A DNA stretch of 64,000 nucleotides from Neisseria sp. Marseille-Q5346. Lineage in GTDB: Bacteria; Pseudomonadota; Gammaproteobacteria; Burkholderiales; Neisseriaceae. Positions 10,337 through 18,551 of the stretch are shown here, piece by piece (the stretch's first letter is position 1; the number at the start of each line of letters is the position of its first letter). The stretch lies in the NCBI RefSeq assembly GCF_946902045.1, contig NZ_OX336253.1:372001-436000 (forward strand), given 5' to 3'. The translations under genes were made by a program, and so were the position numbers. Under the pieces are notes generated by a model, which ran no database searches, had not been told where the DNA came from, and saw only the letters and a list, made by a program, of their open reading frames with translations.

Positions 10337-12142
10337 ATGAAAAAATTCCTTTATTTCCTCATTGCATTTTTAGGCTTGAGCAGCTTCGCATTCGCAGTAG
10401 ATGCCAATGATTTGCTGCCTCCAGAGCAAGCCTTTGTACCTCAAGTCAATGTAACCGATCAAGGCATCAGTGTGCAGTTCAAAATCGCTGACGGCTACTA
10501 TATGTACCAGTCCAAAATCGTTGCAGCGACCAATCCTGACAAAATTCTAGGCGAACCCAAATTCAGCAAAGGCGAAGAAAAAGAAGACGAATTCTTCGGC
10601 AAACAAACGGTTTACCACCATACCGCACAGGTCGACCTGCCTTACAAACAAGCCGCGCCGCAATACAAACTGACGCTGACTTATCAAGGCTGCGCCGAAG
10701 CCGGTGTGTGTTATCCGCCTGTGGATACCGAGTTTGACATAAAAGGCAACGGGGTTTACCAGCCGCAAAGCGATGAGCCGGTTTCTGCCAAAGACCGCTT
10801 TTTGCAACCGTCCGCCTCTTCAGACGGCCCAATGCCTGCCCAGCCTAGTGCAAACAATCCCGATAGCAGCCGCTTCAAGCTCTCTTGGGATACTTTAAAC
10901 GCCAACCTGTTGGCGTTTTTTGTCGCAGGTTTGGGCTTAAGCTTTACCGCCTGCATGTATCCGCTCCTGCCGATTGTTTCCAGTATTGTCGTGGGCGATA
11001 AAAAAGCCGGCAAAGGCCGCGCATTCACCTTGTCGATGGTGTATGTACAAGGTTTGGCACTGACCTATACCTTGGTCGGCGTGATTGCCGGTTTGACCGG
11101 TGCGCTGTTGACCGTATGGCTGCAACAGCCTTGGGTTGTGCTTGCCGCTGCCGCGTTGATGGTGGTACTGGCTATGTCCATGTTCGGCCTCTTCAATATC
11201 CAGCTGCCCAACTCTGTCCAATCCTATTTCCAAAATCAAAGCAGCAAACTCTCCGGCGGTAAAATCGTTTCCGTCTTTATCATGGGTATTTTGTCTGCGC
11301 TGATTGTCGGCCCGTGCGTTGCGCCTCCGCTGGCATTTGCTTTGGGCTATATCGGCCAAACCGGCGATGCCGTGTTGGGCGGCCTCGCGCTTTATGTCTT
11401 GGCACTCGGCACCGGCGTACCGCTCATTATCATCGGCACATTCGGCGGCCATATCCTGCCTAAAGCAGGCGACTGGATGAACGGCATCAAATACGCGTTC
11501 GGCTTCATTTTGCTGGCCGTTGCCGTATATCTCGCCACGCCGCATCTGCCCTATTTCGCAGTAGTCGGCCTCTACACCTTGCTGATGATTGTTCCCGCCC
11601 TGATGCTTTTGACAAAATCAGGCAAACAAAAAGGCCGTCTGAAAACAGTTGCCGCCGTATTAGGCTTTTTACTGTTGATTGGCGGCTCGTGGTTTGGCTG
11701 GCAAAGCTTCAACAAACAAACCACCGCCCTGCACCACTTTTTAACGTTGGTTCCGCCATCCGAAGCCGGCCAAGAAACCGACCACGGCAAGATGTTTACC
11801 GATGTCGGCGAACTCAAAGCCGCTATGGATGCCGCCTTGAAAGCCGATCCAAGCAAGCCCGTGCTAATTGATTTCTACGCCGACTGGTGCGTATCCTGCA
11901 AAGAAATGGCCGCCTACACGCTCAACCAACCGCAGGTACACGAAGCGGTCGATATGCAGCGCTTCTTCCAAATCGACGTAACCGCCAACACTCCCGACCA
12001 TCAGGCCTTACTGAAAGAATACGGCCTCTTCGGCCCTCCGGGTGTGTTTGTGGTCCACGCCGACGGCAGTCATAGCGAACCCTTATTAGGCTTTGTCAAA
12101 CCCGATGCCTTCATTGAATGGTATCGCAAAAACGAGAAATAG
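10337..12142 (+). CDS. dsbD: Thiol:disulfide interchange protein DsbD
   Basis: DsbD carries electrons from cytoplasmic thioredoxin across the inner membrane to periplasmic DsbC-like proteins and cytochrome-c maturation. The 601-aa protein has a Sec signal (to about residue 20), a periplasmic alpha domain with the CAEAGVCYPP cysteine pair, a membrane domain of about eight helices from about residue 190 to 460 with its cysteine pair in TACMYPLLP and GPCVAPPLA, and a C-terminal thioredoxin-like domain with DWCVSCKEM. Inside the gene, a DUS at 11634-11645 is translated as GRLK in the membrane domain, and a near-DUS encodes SSDGP in the linker. Complete and intact. Confidence 0.97.
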   Translation: MKKFLYFLIAFLGLSSFAFAVDANDLLPPEQAFVPQVNVTDQGISVQFKIADGYYMYQSKIVAATNPDKILGEPKFSKGEEKEDEFFGKQTVYHHTAQVDLPYKQAAPQYKLTLTYQGCAEAGVCYPPVDTEFDIKGNGVYQPQSDEPVSAKDRFLQPSASSDGPMPAQPSANNPDSSRFKLSWDTLNANLLAFFVAGLGLSFTACMYPLLPIVSSIVVGDKKAGKGRAFTLSMVYVQGLALTYTLVGVIAGLTGALLTVWLQQPWVVLAAAALMVVLAMSMFGLFNIQLPNSVQSYFQNQSSKLSGGKIVSVFIMGILSALIVGPCVAPPLAFALGYIGQTGDAVLGGLALYVLALGTGVPLIIIGTFGGHILPKAGDWMNGIKYAFGFILLAVAVYLATPHLPYFAVVGLYTLLMIVPALMLLTKSGKQKGRLKTVAAVLGFLLLIGGSWFGWQSFNKQTTALHHFLTLVPPSEAGQETDHGKMFTDVGELKAAMDAALKADPSKPVLIDFYADWCVSCKEMAAYTLNQPQVHEAVDMQRFFQIDVTANTPDHQALLKEYGLFGPPGVFVVHADGSHSEPLLGFVKPDAFIEWYRKNEK

Positions 12143-12154
12143 CCGTCTATAAAA

Positions 12155-12186
12155 AGGCCGTCTGAAAACAGATTTTCAGACGGCCT
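12155..12186. terminator. DUS-pair terminator between dsbD and lldD
   Basis: AGGCCGTCTGAA (12155-12166) and TTCAGACGGCCT (12175-12186) with extended pairing and a following TTTTC. It serves convergent genes. Confidence 0.8.
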
Positions 12187-12203
12187 TTTCATATGTTCAA
12201 AAA

Positions 12204-13376
12204 TTAAAACTCATCTTGATGCCAACGCGTAGAACGCAAAATGCTGGAATCAACATCTTGAATATTACGATGGCCGGTAAACGCCATAGAAATATCCATT
12301 TCTTTATACAGGATTTCCAGCGCACGGGTTACGCCTTCTTCACCATACGCACCCAAACCATACAGGAACGCCCGGCCAATCATCGTACCTTTCGCACCCA
12401 AAGCCCAAGCCTTCAAAATATCCTGACCGCTGCGGATACCGCTGTCCATCCAAACCTCGATGTCGCTGCCCACTGCGCTAACCACATCAGGCAAAGCTTT
12501 AATGGCAGACACGGTATCGTCAAGCTGACGACCGCCATGATTGGAAACGACCAATGCGTCCGCACCGCTTTTCGCTGCCTTTTCCGCATCTTCAGGTTCC
12601 ATAATGCCTTTGATAATCAGCTTGCCGCCCCACAAATCCTTAATGCGCGCCACATCGTCCCAGCTCAGGCGCGGGTCGAATTGTTCGGAAGTCCATGAAG
12701 ACAGCGAAGACAAATCGCCTACGTTTTTCGCATGACCGACGATATTGCGGAAGGTACGGCGTTCCGTGTTCAGCATTTTCATACACCATTCCGGTTTGGT
12801 CGCCAAATTGATTAAATTGGCGATGGTCGGTTTCGGCGGCGCAGACAGGCCGTTTTTAATGTCTTTGTGGCGCTGACCCAAAACCTGCAAATCGGCGGTC
12901 AATACCAAAGCCGAACAATTGGCAGCTTTTGCACGCTTAATCAGGTTTTCCATAAACTCGCGGTCGCGCATCACATAAAGCTGAAACCAAAACGGCGAGC
13001 TGGTGTTTTCAGCCACATCTTCAATCGAACAAATAGACATGGTCGACAGCGTAAACGGAATACCGAATTTTTCCGCCGCCCGCGCCGCCAAGATTTCACC
13101 GTCGGCGTGCGCCATGCCCGTGAAACCTGTCGGCGCAATCGCTACCGGCATTTTCACATCCTGCCCGATCATTTTGGTCTCAAGGCTGCGTCCTTCCATA
13201 TTAACCAATACTTTTTGACGGAAACGGATGTCTTTAAAATCCGACGTATTTTCACGATAAGTGGTTTCCGTCCAAGAGCCTGAGTCAATATAGTCATAAA
13301 ACATACGCGGCATTTTACGTTTGGCAACAAGGCGCAAGTCTTCGATACAGGTTATTTTGCTTAAATCACATTTCAT
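12204..13376 (-). CDS. lldD: FMN-dependent L-lactate dehydrogenase
   Basis: LldD oxidises L-lactate to pyruvate and passes electrons to the quinone pool; it is membrane-associated. Lactate is a main carbon source for Neisseria. The 390-aa protein is a TIM-barrel alpha-hydroxyacid oxidase: FYDYIDSGS at the N-terminus, PVAIAPTGF, FQLYVMRDRE, LVVSNHGGRQLD with the catalytic His, and MDSGIRSGQD for FMN phosphate. The ATG at 13376 has an AGAGG ribosome site and matches the usual start; an in-frame ATG 57 bases upstream is less likely. It is monocistronic. Confidence 0.95.
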   Translation of the reverse strand: MKCDLSKITCIEDLRLVAKRKMPRMFYDYIDSGSWTETTYRENTSDFKDIRFRQKVLVNMEGRSLETKMIGQDVKMPVAIAPTGFTGMAHADGEILAARAAEKFGIPFTLSTMSICSIEDVAENTSSPFWFQLYVMRDREFMENLIKRAKAANCSALVLTADLQVLGQRHKDIKNGLSAPPKPTIANLINLATKPEWCMKMLNTERRTFRNIVGHAKNVGDLSSLSSWTSEQFDPRLSWDDVARIKDLWGGKLIIKGIMEPEDAEKAAKSGADALVVSNHGGRQLDDTVSAIKALPDVVSAVGSDIEVWMDSGIRSGQDILKAWALGAKGTMIGRAFLYGLGAYGEEGVTRALEILYKEMDISMAFTGHRNIQDVDSSILRSTRWHQDEF

Positions 13377-13735
13377 TGTCGATTGCCTCTGTTCAAGTAA
13401 AGACGGATGGTTCAGGCCGTCTGAATATTTCAAACAACCCTTTGCTCTGCTCCATCAAAACAACTAAATTTTAAGAATAATTTTGATAATCTATATTAGT
13501 ATCAATATTAAATCAAAACATTTTAACCCTGATATTTGTAGGGTTGATAGCCTTTTTTCAGACGGCCTTAAATCCAAATTACAGAAAAATAAAGAAAATA
13601 TTTTCCAATTTAAAAATCAGCCAATGCCACCATTTAAACAAACAATCAAACCGAGCTGCCACATACTTGACTGAAACACTCAGATATTAGACAATTCCCC
13701 CACTAATAAAAACGCCCCACACAGGCAACCACACC
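13377..13735. other. Divergent lldD-iscR intergenic region
   Basis: This 359-base A/T-rich stretch contains two single DUS copies facing each other (AGGCCGTCTGAA 13414-13425; TTCAGACGGCCT 13557-13568), a small inverted repeat AACCCT-N9-AGGGTT (13525-13545), and the predicted IscR site and isc promoter near its right end. No gene was found in it. Confidence 0.6.
13663..13687 (+). promoter_or_regulatory. Predicted type-1 IscR operator over the isc promoter
   Basis: The 25 bases at 13663-13687 match the E. coli type-1 IscR consensus (ATAnnnGACT...AGTCnnnTAT class) at 23 of 25 positions by my hand alignment, including ATACTTGACT and a near-symmetric CTCAGATAT half. The -35-like TTGACT (13667-13672) lies inside it, with GACAAT (13690-13695) at 17-base spacing as a weak -10. 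This arrangement would let [2Fe-2S]-IscR repress its own operon. Confidence 0.65.
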
Positions 13736-14182
13736 ATGAGACTGACTACCAAAGGGCGATTTGCAGTAACCGCCATGATAGATTTGGCGATGAACGCGCA
13801 AACAGGCGCTGTCAAACTCAGTGCCATCAGCGAACGACAAAGCATATCGCTTTCCTACCTCGAACAATTATTCAGCAAGCTGCGCCGTGCCGGATTGGTT
13901 GAAAGCCTACGCGGCCCCGGCGGAGGCTATATCCTTGCCGCACCCGCCGAGCAAATCAATATTGCACAAATCATCTCCGCAGCCGAAGACCGACTGGATG
14001 CCACACAATGCGGCAGCAAAGCAAACTGCCACCACGGTGCCCCCTGCCTGACCCATGACCTTTGGGAGAACTTAAACAAAACCATCAATGATTACCTCAG
14101 CAGCGTTACGCTGCAAAGCATCATTGAACAAAAAAACTGCAGCGACAGCAGTCATGTCGTTACCTTTACACACATTCATTAA
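13736..14182 (+). CDS. iscR: Rrf2-family Fe-S cluster regulator IscR
   Basis: IscR is a dimeric transcription regulator that carries a [2Fe-2S] cluster and adjusts Fe-S assembly gene expression. The 148-aa protein has a winged-helix domain (MRLTTKGRFAV to about residue 70, including SLSYLEQLFSKLRRAGLV as recognition region) and the three ligand cysteines in CGSKANCHHGAPC near residues 92-104. It is the first gene of the isc cluster; iscS starts 51 bases after its stop. The predicted operator lies 49-73 bases before its start, which fits autorepression. Confidence 0.96.
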   Translation: MRLTTKGRFAVTAMIDLAMNAQTGAVKLSAISERQSISLSYLEQLFSKLRRAGLVESLRGPGGGYILAAPAEQINIAQIISAAEDRLDATQCGSKANCHHGAPCLTHDLWENLNKTINDYLSSVTLQSIIEQKNCSDSSHVVTFTHIH

Positions 14183-14233
14183 ACCGACCTACGGCAAAGA
14201 CCGCAGGCAGATGACCAAACGAAAGAGCAAACC

Positions 14234-15448
14234 ATGACCGTCAAAACCCCCGTATACCTCGACTACGCCGCAACCACTCCCGTTGACCGCCGCGTTGCCG
14301 AAAAAATGATTCCCTACCTGTCCGATATTTTCGGCAACCCAGCCTCCAACAGCCACAGCTTCGGCTGGGAAGCAGAAGAAGCAGTCGAAAAAGCACGCGC
14401 AGACATTGCAGCCCTGATTAACGCCGACTCCAAAGAAATCGTTTTTACCAGCGGCGCAACCGAGTCCAACAACCTCGCTATCAAAGGCGCGGCGCACTTC
14501 TACAAATCTAAAGGCAACCACCTCATCACCGTAAAAACCGAGCACAAAGCCGTGCTCGATACCATGCGCGAACTCGAACGCCAAGGTTATGAAGTAACTT
14601 ACCTGGACGTACAAGAAAACGGTTTGGTCGATTTAGACGTACTGAAAGCCGCCATCCGCGAAGACACCATCCTCGTTTCCGTTATGTGGGTAAACAACGA
14701 AATCGGCGTGGTTCAAGATATTCCTGCCATCGGCGAAATCTGCCGCGAACGCAAAATTATTTTCCACGTTGACGCAGCACAAGCATGCGGCAAAGTACCT
14801 GTTGATGTTGAAGCTGCCAAAGTTGATTTGCTGTCTATGTCCGGCCACAAAGTATACGGCCCTAAAGGCATCGGCGCCCTGTATGTACGCCGTAAACCAC
14901 GCGTCCGCCTCGAAGCCCAAATGCACGGAGGCGGTCACGAACGCGGTTTCCGTTCCGGCACATTGCCGACCCATCAAATCGTCGGCATGGGCGAAGCCTT
15001 CCGCATTGCCAAAGAAGAATTAGCACAAGACACTGCGCACTACCTGAAACTGCGCGATATCTTCCTCAAAGGTATCGAAGGCATCGAAGAAGTCTACATC
15101 AACGGCGACCTCGAACACCGCGCTCCAAACAACCTGAACGTCAGCTTCAACTTCGTCGAAGGCGAAAGCCTGATTATGGCAGTCAAAGAACTCGCCGTAT
15201 CCAGCGGCTCCGCCTGTACTTCCGCAAGCCTTGAGCCAAGCTACGTTTTACGCGCACTCGGCCGCAACGACGAATTGGCACACTCATCCCTGCGCATCAC
15301 CTTCGGCCGCATGACCACCGAAGAAGAAGTCCAATTCGCAGCAGAACTGATTAAATCCAAAATCGGCAAACTGCGCGAACTGTCTCCTCTGTGGGAAATG
15401 TTTAAAGAAGGTATCGATTTGAACTCGATTGAATGGGCAGCGCATTAA
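14234..15448 (+). CDS. iscS: Cysteine desulfurase IscS
   Basis: IscS is a PLP enzyme that removes sulfur from cysteine and passes it to IscU and tRNA-thiolation partners. The 404-aa protein shows [12 protein letters not shown] at the start, the PLP-lysine site [17 protein letters not shown] near residue 206, and the flexible active-site cysteine loop [14 protein letters not shown] near residue 328. The length and the C-terminal extension after this loop are as in E. coli IscS. It is cotranscribed with iscR by position. A DUS pair follows, before the small acidic gene. Confidence 0.97.
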   Translation: MTVKTPVYLDYAATTPVDRRVAEKMIPYLSDIFGNPASNSHSFGWEAEEAVEKARADIAALINADSKEIVFTSGATESNNLAIKGAAHFYKSKGNHLITVKTEHKAVLDTMRELERQGYEVTYLDVQENGLVDLDVLKAAIREDTILVSVMWVNNEIGVVQDIPAIGEICRERKIIFHVDAAQACGKVPVDVEAAKVDLLSMSGHKVYGPKGIGALYVRRKPRVRLEAQMHGGGHERGFRSGTLPTHQIVGMGEAFRIAKEELAQDTAHYLKLRDIFLKGIEGIEEVYINGDLEHRAPNNLNVSFNFVEGESLIMAVKELAVSSGSACTSASLEPSYVLRALGRNDELAHSSLRITFGRMTTEEEVQFAAELIKSKIGKLRELSPLWEMFKEGIDLNSIEWAAH

Positions 15449-15462
15449 TCCGCATTTATAAA

Positions 15463-15500
15463 AGGCCGTCTGAAAATCAATAAAACTTTTCAGACGACCC
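15463..15500 (+). terminator. Imperfect DUS pair between iscS and the small acidic gene
   Basis: AGGCCGTCTGAA (15463-15474) faces TTCAGACGACCC (15489-15500), the latter close to the mucosa-dialect uptake sequence. If it terminates at all, it would only attenuate the downstream isc genes. Confidence 0.45.
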
Positions 15501-15566
15501 ATATATAGATCTCATTTGATCCCTTAGCCCCACTAAGGCATAACTTTCAGATTAAAGACATAAACT

Positions 15567-15695
15567 ATGGATGAACAAGAACTCGACCTCGATAATCTTG
15601 ACAACCTGCTTGAAGATTTTGACGGCGTTACCGTGGAAGGCGGCGTCGATTCGGAAAACGACGACGGCTGCGAAGGCGGCGCGTGCAAAATCTAA
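15567..15695 (+). CDS. Small acidic protein with a CxxxxC tail, between iscS and iscU
   Basis: This 42-codon frame encodes a very acidic peptide: MDEQELDLDNLDNLLEDF, then a Gly/Val stretch, an acidic stretch, and the tail DDGCEGGACKI. Its two cysteines are four residues apart next to glycines, like a metal- or cluster-contacting tail. It sits between iscS and iscU on the same strand with its own short gaps (118 bases after iscS, 68 before iscU). I recognise no family. It is not IscX, which is about 66 aa and lacks this cysteine pair. Codon use and the clean ATG-to-TAA frame support it being real. Confidence 0.7.
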   Translation: MDEQELDLDNLDNLLEDFDGVTVEGGVDSENDDGCEGGACKI

Positions 15696-15763
15696 ACTTC
15701 AGGCCGTCTGAAAATCAGCAAACAAACTACTTAAACTATCAAAAACATTAAGGAAACCACATC

Positions 15764-16150
15764 ATGGCATACAGCGATAAAGTAATCGACCACTACGAAA
15801 ATCCTCGCAACGTTGGTACTTTCGACAAAAACGACGAATCTGTCGGTACCGGCATGGTTGGCGCGCCCGCCTGCGGTGACGTAATGCGTCTGCAAATCAA
15901 AGTAAACGATGAGGGTATTATCGAAGATGCAAAATTCAAAACTTACGGTTGCGGCTCCGCCATCGCTTCTTCCAGTCTGATCACCGAGTGGGTTAAAGGC
16001 AAAAGCCTTGACGATGCACTGGCAATCAAAAACAGCGAAATTGCCGAAGAATTGGAACTGCCGCCTGTGAAAATCCATTGCTCCATCTTGGCTGAAGATG
16101 CGGTAAAAGCAGCCGTTGCCGACTATCGCAAACGTCAGGAAAACAAATAA
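15764..16150 (+). CDS. iscU: Iron-sulfur cluster scaffold protein IscU
   Basis: IscU is the scaffold on which [2Fe-2S] clusters are built using sulfur from IscS. The 128-aa protein is full length and has the three ligand cysteines in GAPACGDVM, YGCGSAIASSS and PVKIHCSILAEDA, the conserved Asp of CGD, and the LPPVK motif recognised by the HscA chaperone. The AAGGAAACC ribosome site is at good spacing. It is part of the isc operon. Confidence 0.98.
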   Translation: MAYSDKVIDHYENPRNVGTFDKNDESVGTGMVGAPACGDVMRLQIKVNDEGIIEDAKFKTYGCGSAIASSSLITEWVKGKSLDDALAIKNSEIAEELELPPVKIHCSILAEDAVKAAVADYRKRQENK

Positions 16151-16319
16151 CCGGATTCAACGAACCCTTGTCGGCAGGTGCCCAAGATTCCCGGCGAGTC
16201 TTCGAGAAAAGTAAATCTAATGGTTTCCCTCCCTCTTCTTTTGTGAGGCAAAACCAACTGTACAGAAACTTAATCGTTTTGAAGTTGCTACCAAGTTTGG
16301 GATTACCTGCCAATCTATC

Positions 16320-16352
16320 CCCTCTCCCCGCGGGAGAGGGTTAGGGAGAGGG
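16320..16352. repeat. G/C palindrome repeat downstream of iscU
   Basis: CCCTCTCCC-CGC-GGGAGAGGG (16320-16340) is a perfect palindrome followed by TTAGGGAGAGGGC. This wording is a common dispersed intergenic repeat in many Proteobacteria. It could fold in RNA and influence the expression of the downstream isc genes. The surrounding 257-base gap holds no gene I can support. Confidence 0.5.
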
Positions 16353-16407
16353 CAATAAGCTACAGCTTATATTTAGTCGTTATACCTGCAAAATCAAAGA
16401 AGACGAT

Positions 16408-16701
16408 ATGCCTTTTACCGATGAAGAAATCCAATCCCTACTTGCTGTCAAAGGCATAGGTAAAACCATATTGCAGCGTTTGCGGCAAATGGGGTTGGAT
16501 GATGTTGCCAAGCTGGCGGCGGCAGATTTGGACGATATTTTGGAACAAGGCGCACAATTGACCGGTTCGACCTGTTGGAAAAACAGTCCGCAGGCAAAAG
16601 CTGCCATTGCCGCCGCAATAGAGTGCGGCAAAACAGCGTTTTCAGACGTCCTGAGAGTCAAGAGGTCGTCTGAAATAAAAAAGCAGACAAACAGAAAATG
16701 A
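16408..16701 (+). CDS. Helix-hairpin-helix protein within the isc cluster
   Basis: This 97-aa protein opens with a helix-hairpin-helix-like segment (DEEIQSLLAVKGIGKTILQR, with the GIG hairpin) and a second possible one (DLDDILEQGAQ). Such motifs bind DNA backbones or act in protein contacts. It sits between iscU and iscA on the same strand, 21 bases before iscA, so cotranscription is likely, but no Fe-S role is visible and the only cysteines are scattered. Its last ~20 residues (from FSDVL to SSEIK) are encoded across a degenerate inverted uptake-sequence pair (16641-16652 and AGGTCGTCTGAA at 16663-16674), so the natural C-terminus may have been extended by that insertion. Confidence 0.75.
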   Translation: MPFTDEEIQSLLAVKGIGKTILQRLRQMGLDDVAKLAAADLDDILEQGAQLTGSTCWKNSPQAKAAIAAAIECGKTAFSDVLRVKRSSEIKKQTNRK

Positions 16702-16722
16702 TTGCGAAATGAGGAAAAAAGC

Positions 16723-17043
16723 ATGATTACCATCACAGAAAACGCAGCCAAACACATCAACGGCTACCTGACCAAACGTGGCAAAGGCTTGGGCGTGCGC
16801 TTAGGTGTGAAAACCAGCGGCTGCTCGGGCATGGCATACAACCTGGAATTTGTCGATGAAGTGAACGAGGATGACCTGATTTTTGAAGAACACGGTGCAC
16901 GCGTTTATATCGATCCGAAAAGCTTGGTTTATCTAGACGGCACGCAAGTCGATTACACTAAAGAAGGTTTGCAGGAAGGTTTCAAATTTGAAAACCCAAA
17001 CGTTAAAGACTCCTGCGGCTGTGGCGAGAGCTTCCACGTTTAA
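16723..17043 (+). CDS. iscA: A-type Fe-S carrier IscA
   Basis: IscA carries or assembles Fe-S clusters for delivery to target proteins. The 106-aa protein has the three conserved cysteines: one in [10 protein letters not shown] and two in DSCGCGESF. The ATG at 16723 follows GAGGAAA and matches the family start; an in-frame start at 16702 is less likely. Its TAA overlaps the stop codon of the convergent arfA gene. A strong stem-loop follows. Confidence 0.96.
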   Translation: MITITENAAKHINGYLTKRGKGLGVRLGVKTSGCSGMAYNLEFVDEVNEDDLIFEEHGARVYIDPKSLVYLDGTQVDYTKEGLQEGFKFENPNVKDSCGCGESFHV

Positions 17044-17225
17044 AATATAAAAAATGGCGGGAAAGTATCAAAACCATCCCGCCATTTTTTGGCTTCTTGC
17101 CTATTATAGCTACCTTTGCCTTTTCTTTTTCGTTCTACTTTGTGTCGGAACAAATCAGATTTGACTAAGGCTTTTAAGGTATTGTCTCGTATTTTGCCTT
17201 TATTGTGTTGCACCTTACCGGTCAT
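17040..17225 (-). CDS. arfA: Alternative ribosome-rescue factor ArfA
   Basis: ArfA recruits release factor 2 to ribosomes stalled on mRNAs without a stop codon, backing up tmRNA. The 61-aa frame reads [20 protein letters not shown], then a [10 protein letters not shown] block, matching the E. coli ArfA core (QHTKGQIKDNAIEAL...KGKGSYMR). The rest of the frame crosses a terminator hairpin (17049-17090), so the transcript should end before the stop codon and yield a non-stop message, as known for other arfA genes. Translation would then be limited by tmRNA tagging, making ArfA appear mainly when tmRNA fails. It converges on iscA, their stop codons overlapping. Confidence 0.88.
   Translation of the reverse strand: MTGKVQHNKGKIRDNTLKALVKSDLFRHKVERKRKGKGSYNRQEAKKWRDGFDTFPPFFIF
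17049..17090. terminator. Bidirectional terminator of iscA, inside the arfA frame
   Basis: AAAAAATGGCGGG (17049-17061) and CCCGCCATTTTTT (17078-17090) form a perfect 13-base stem with T runs on both strands. For iscA it lies just past the stop; for arfA it lies before the stop codon. Confidence 0.88.
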
Positions 17226-17304
17226 ATTGTTTTCCTTTCGTATAAACAGTTTCCGGATTATATCGTAAAATAATCCTCTTCTTTAGATTTTTTCCTTTAA
17301 TATC

Positions 17305-17805
17305 ATGTCTCAATACTTCAACCTCTTCCAGCTTGAGCCATCTTTCAATATTGATACTGAAGCACTCGAACAAAGCTATCGGGCTTTAGCTGCCCGATTT
17401 CATCCTGATAAATTTGCTTCTGCTTCAGCTTTTGAGCAGAAACAAGCCGTTATGATGTCTTCTACAATTAATGATGCCTACCGCACATTAAAAAGTCCTA
17501 TTGATCGGGCTGCTTATCTCTTGAAAAGCCAAAATATCGATGCTGATGCACCTGAACACACTTCGTTTTCACCGGAATTCCTCATGCAGCAGATGGAATG
17601 GCGGGAAACATTGATGGATGCTCAAATGGAACAAAACCATGATGCCATCCGGGCACTGGATCAAGAAATTCAAGAAGTACAAAGCAGCCTATATCAAGAT
17701 TTGCAACAAGCATTTGAACAGCAGGATTATGAATCAGCTGCACAATGGGTACGGCATGGACGCTTTCTTAATAAGCTTCGCAATGAAATTGCTTCAATCT
17801 TATAA
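17305..17805 (+). CDS. hscB: Fe-S assembly co-chaperone HscB
   Basis: HscB is a J-protein that delivers IscU to the HscA chaperone and stimulates its ATPase. The 166-aa protein has an N-terminal J domain with the essential HPD in RFHPDKF near residues 32-38, and a C-terminal helical IscU-binding domain rich in Gln and Glu. It is separated from iscA by arfA and its hairpin, so it must use its own promoter. hscA and ferredoxin, usually adjacent, are not in the window. Its DNA is more A/T-rich than the isc genes. Confidence 0.95.
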   Translation: MSQYFNLFQLEPSFNIDTEALEQSYRALAARFHPDKFASASAFEQKQAVMMSSTINDAYRTLKSPIDRAAYLLKSQNIDADAPEHTSFSPEFLMQQMEWRETLMDAQMEQNHDAIRALDQEIQEVQSSLYQDLQQAFEQQDYESAAQWVRHGRFLNKLRNEIASIL

Positions 17806-17864
17806 AGTACATATGCTGTTACATTTGCCTAAGTTTTATAGCAAATGATTTTATATGTAAAACA

Positions 17865-17896
17865 AAAACCGTATCAGATAAATCTGATACGGTTTT
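17865..17896. terminator. Bidirectional terminator between hscB and rplY
   Basis: AAAACCGTATCAGAT (17865-17879) and ATCTGATACGGTTTT (17882-17896) form a perfect 15-base stem with T runs on both sides, between convergent genes. It contains no DUS. Confidence 0.9.
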
Positions 17897-17913
17897 CTTA
17901 TATTAACTACCGA

Positions 17914-18486
17914 TTAGCGTTTTTTACCAGTAACAGTAGCAACAGCCAGGTTTTCATTACGTTTCAGGGAAACGCTTTCAACACCTTCTGGCAATTTGAC
18001 GTCTGACAAGTGCAGAATGTCGCCGGCAACTACTGATGCACAATCCAACTCCAAGAAAGCAGGAATGTTTGCAGGCAAAACAACTACTTCAACAGAAGTG
18101 TTCAACAGAGATACGCGACCACCTTGCAGTTTAACAGCTTGAGAGTTTTCAGCGTTAACAATGTGCAGAGGAACGCGGATGCGTACAGGTTGATCAGCTT
18201 TTACAGCTTGGAAGTCGATGTGTTGAACTTCGCGACGGAATGGGTGCATTTGGAAGTCACGCACGATAACGTCTTTAGTTTCACCGTTCAAAGACAGTTT
18301 AATCAAAGCAGTATGGAAAGATTCTTTTTCCAATGCGTAGAATACAGTTTTGTGGTCTACAGCGATAGCAACAGGCTCTTGACCTTCACCGTACAGAATG
18401 CCAGGGATTTGGCCTTCGCGACGCAGGCGGCGGCTCGCACCAGTGCCTTGGGCTTCGCGAACAGAGGCTTGAATTTCGTAAGTCAT
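17914..18486 (-). CDS. rplY: 50S ribosomal protein L25/CTC
   Basis: This 190-aa protein binds 5S rRNA. It is the long CTC/TL5 form: an N-terminal L25 domain ([18 protein letters not shown]) to about residue 95, then a C-terminal beta domain ([19 protein letters not shown] onward) not present in E. coli L25. It lies 65 bases downstream of prs on the same strand, the common prs-rplY order in Proteobacteria, and is probably cotranscribed with it. The convergent terminator follows. Confidence 0.97.
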   Translation of the reverse strand: MTYEIQASVREAQGTGASRRLRREGQIPGILYGEGQEPVAIAVDHKTVFYALEKESFHTALIKLSLNGETKDVIVRDFQMHPFRREVQHIDFQAVKADQPVRIRVPLHIVNAENSQAVKLQGGRVSLLNTSVEVVVLPANIPAFLELDCASVVAGDILHLSDVKLPEGVESVSLKRNENLAVATVTGKKR

Positions 18487-18551
18487 GTTTAATACTCCAA
18501 TTTAGATAAAATCGTCATCATCGGCCGCGACCAGCTTAAGACGACATCGGG

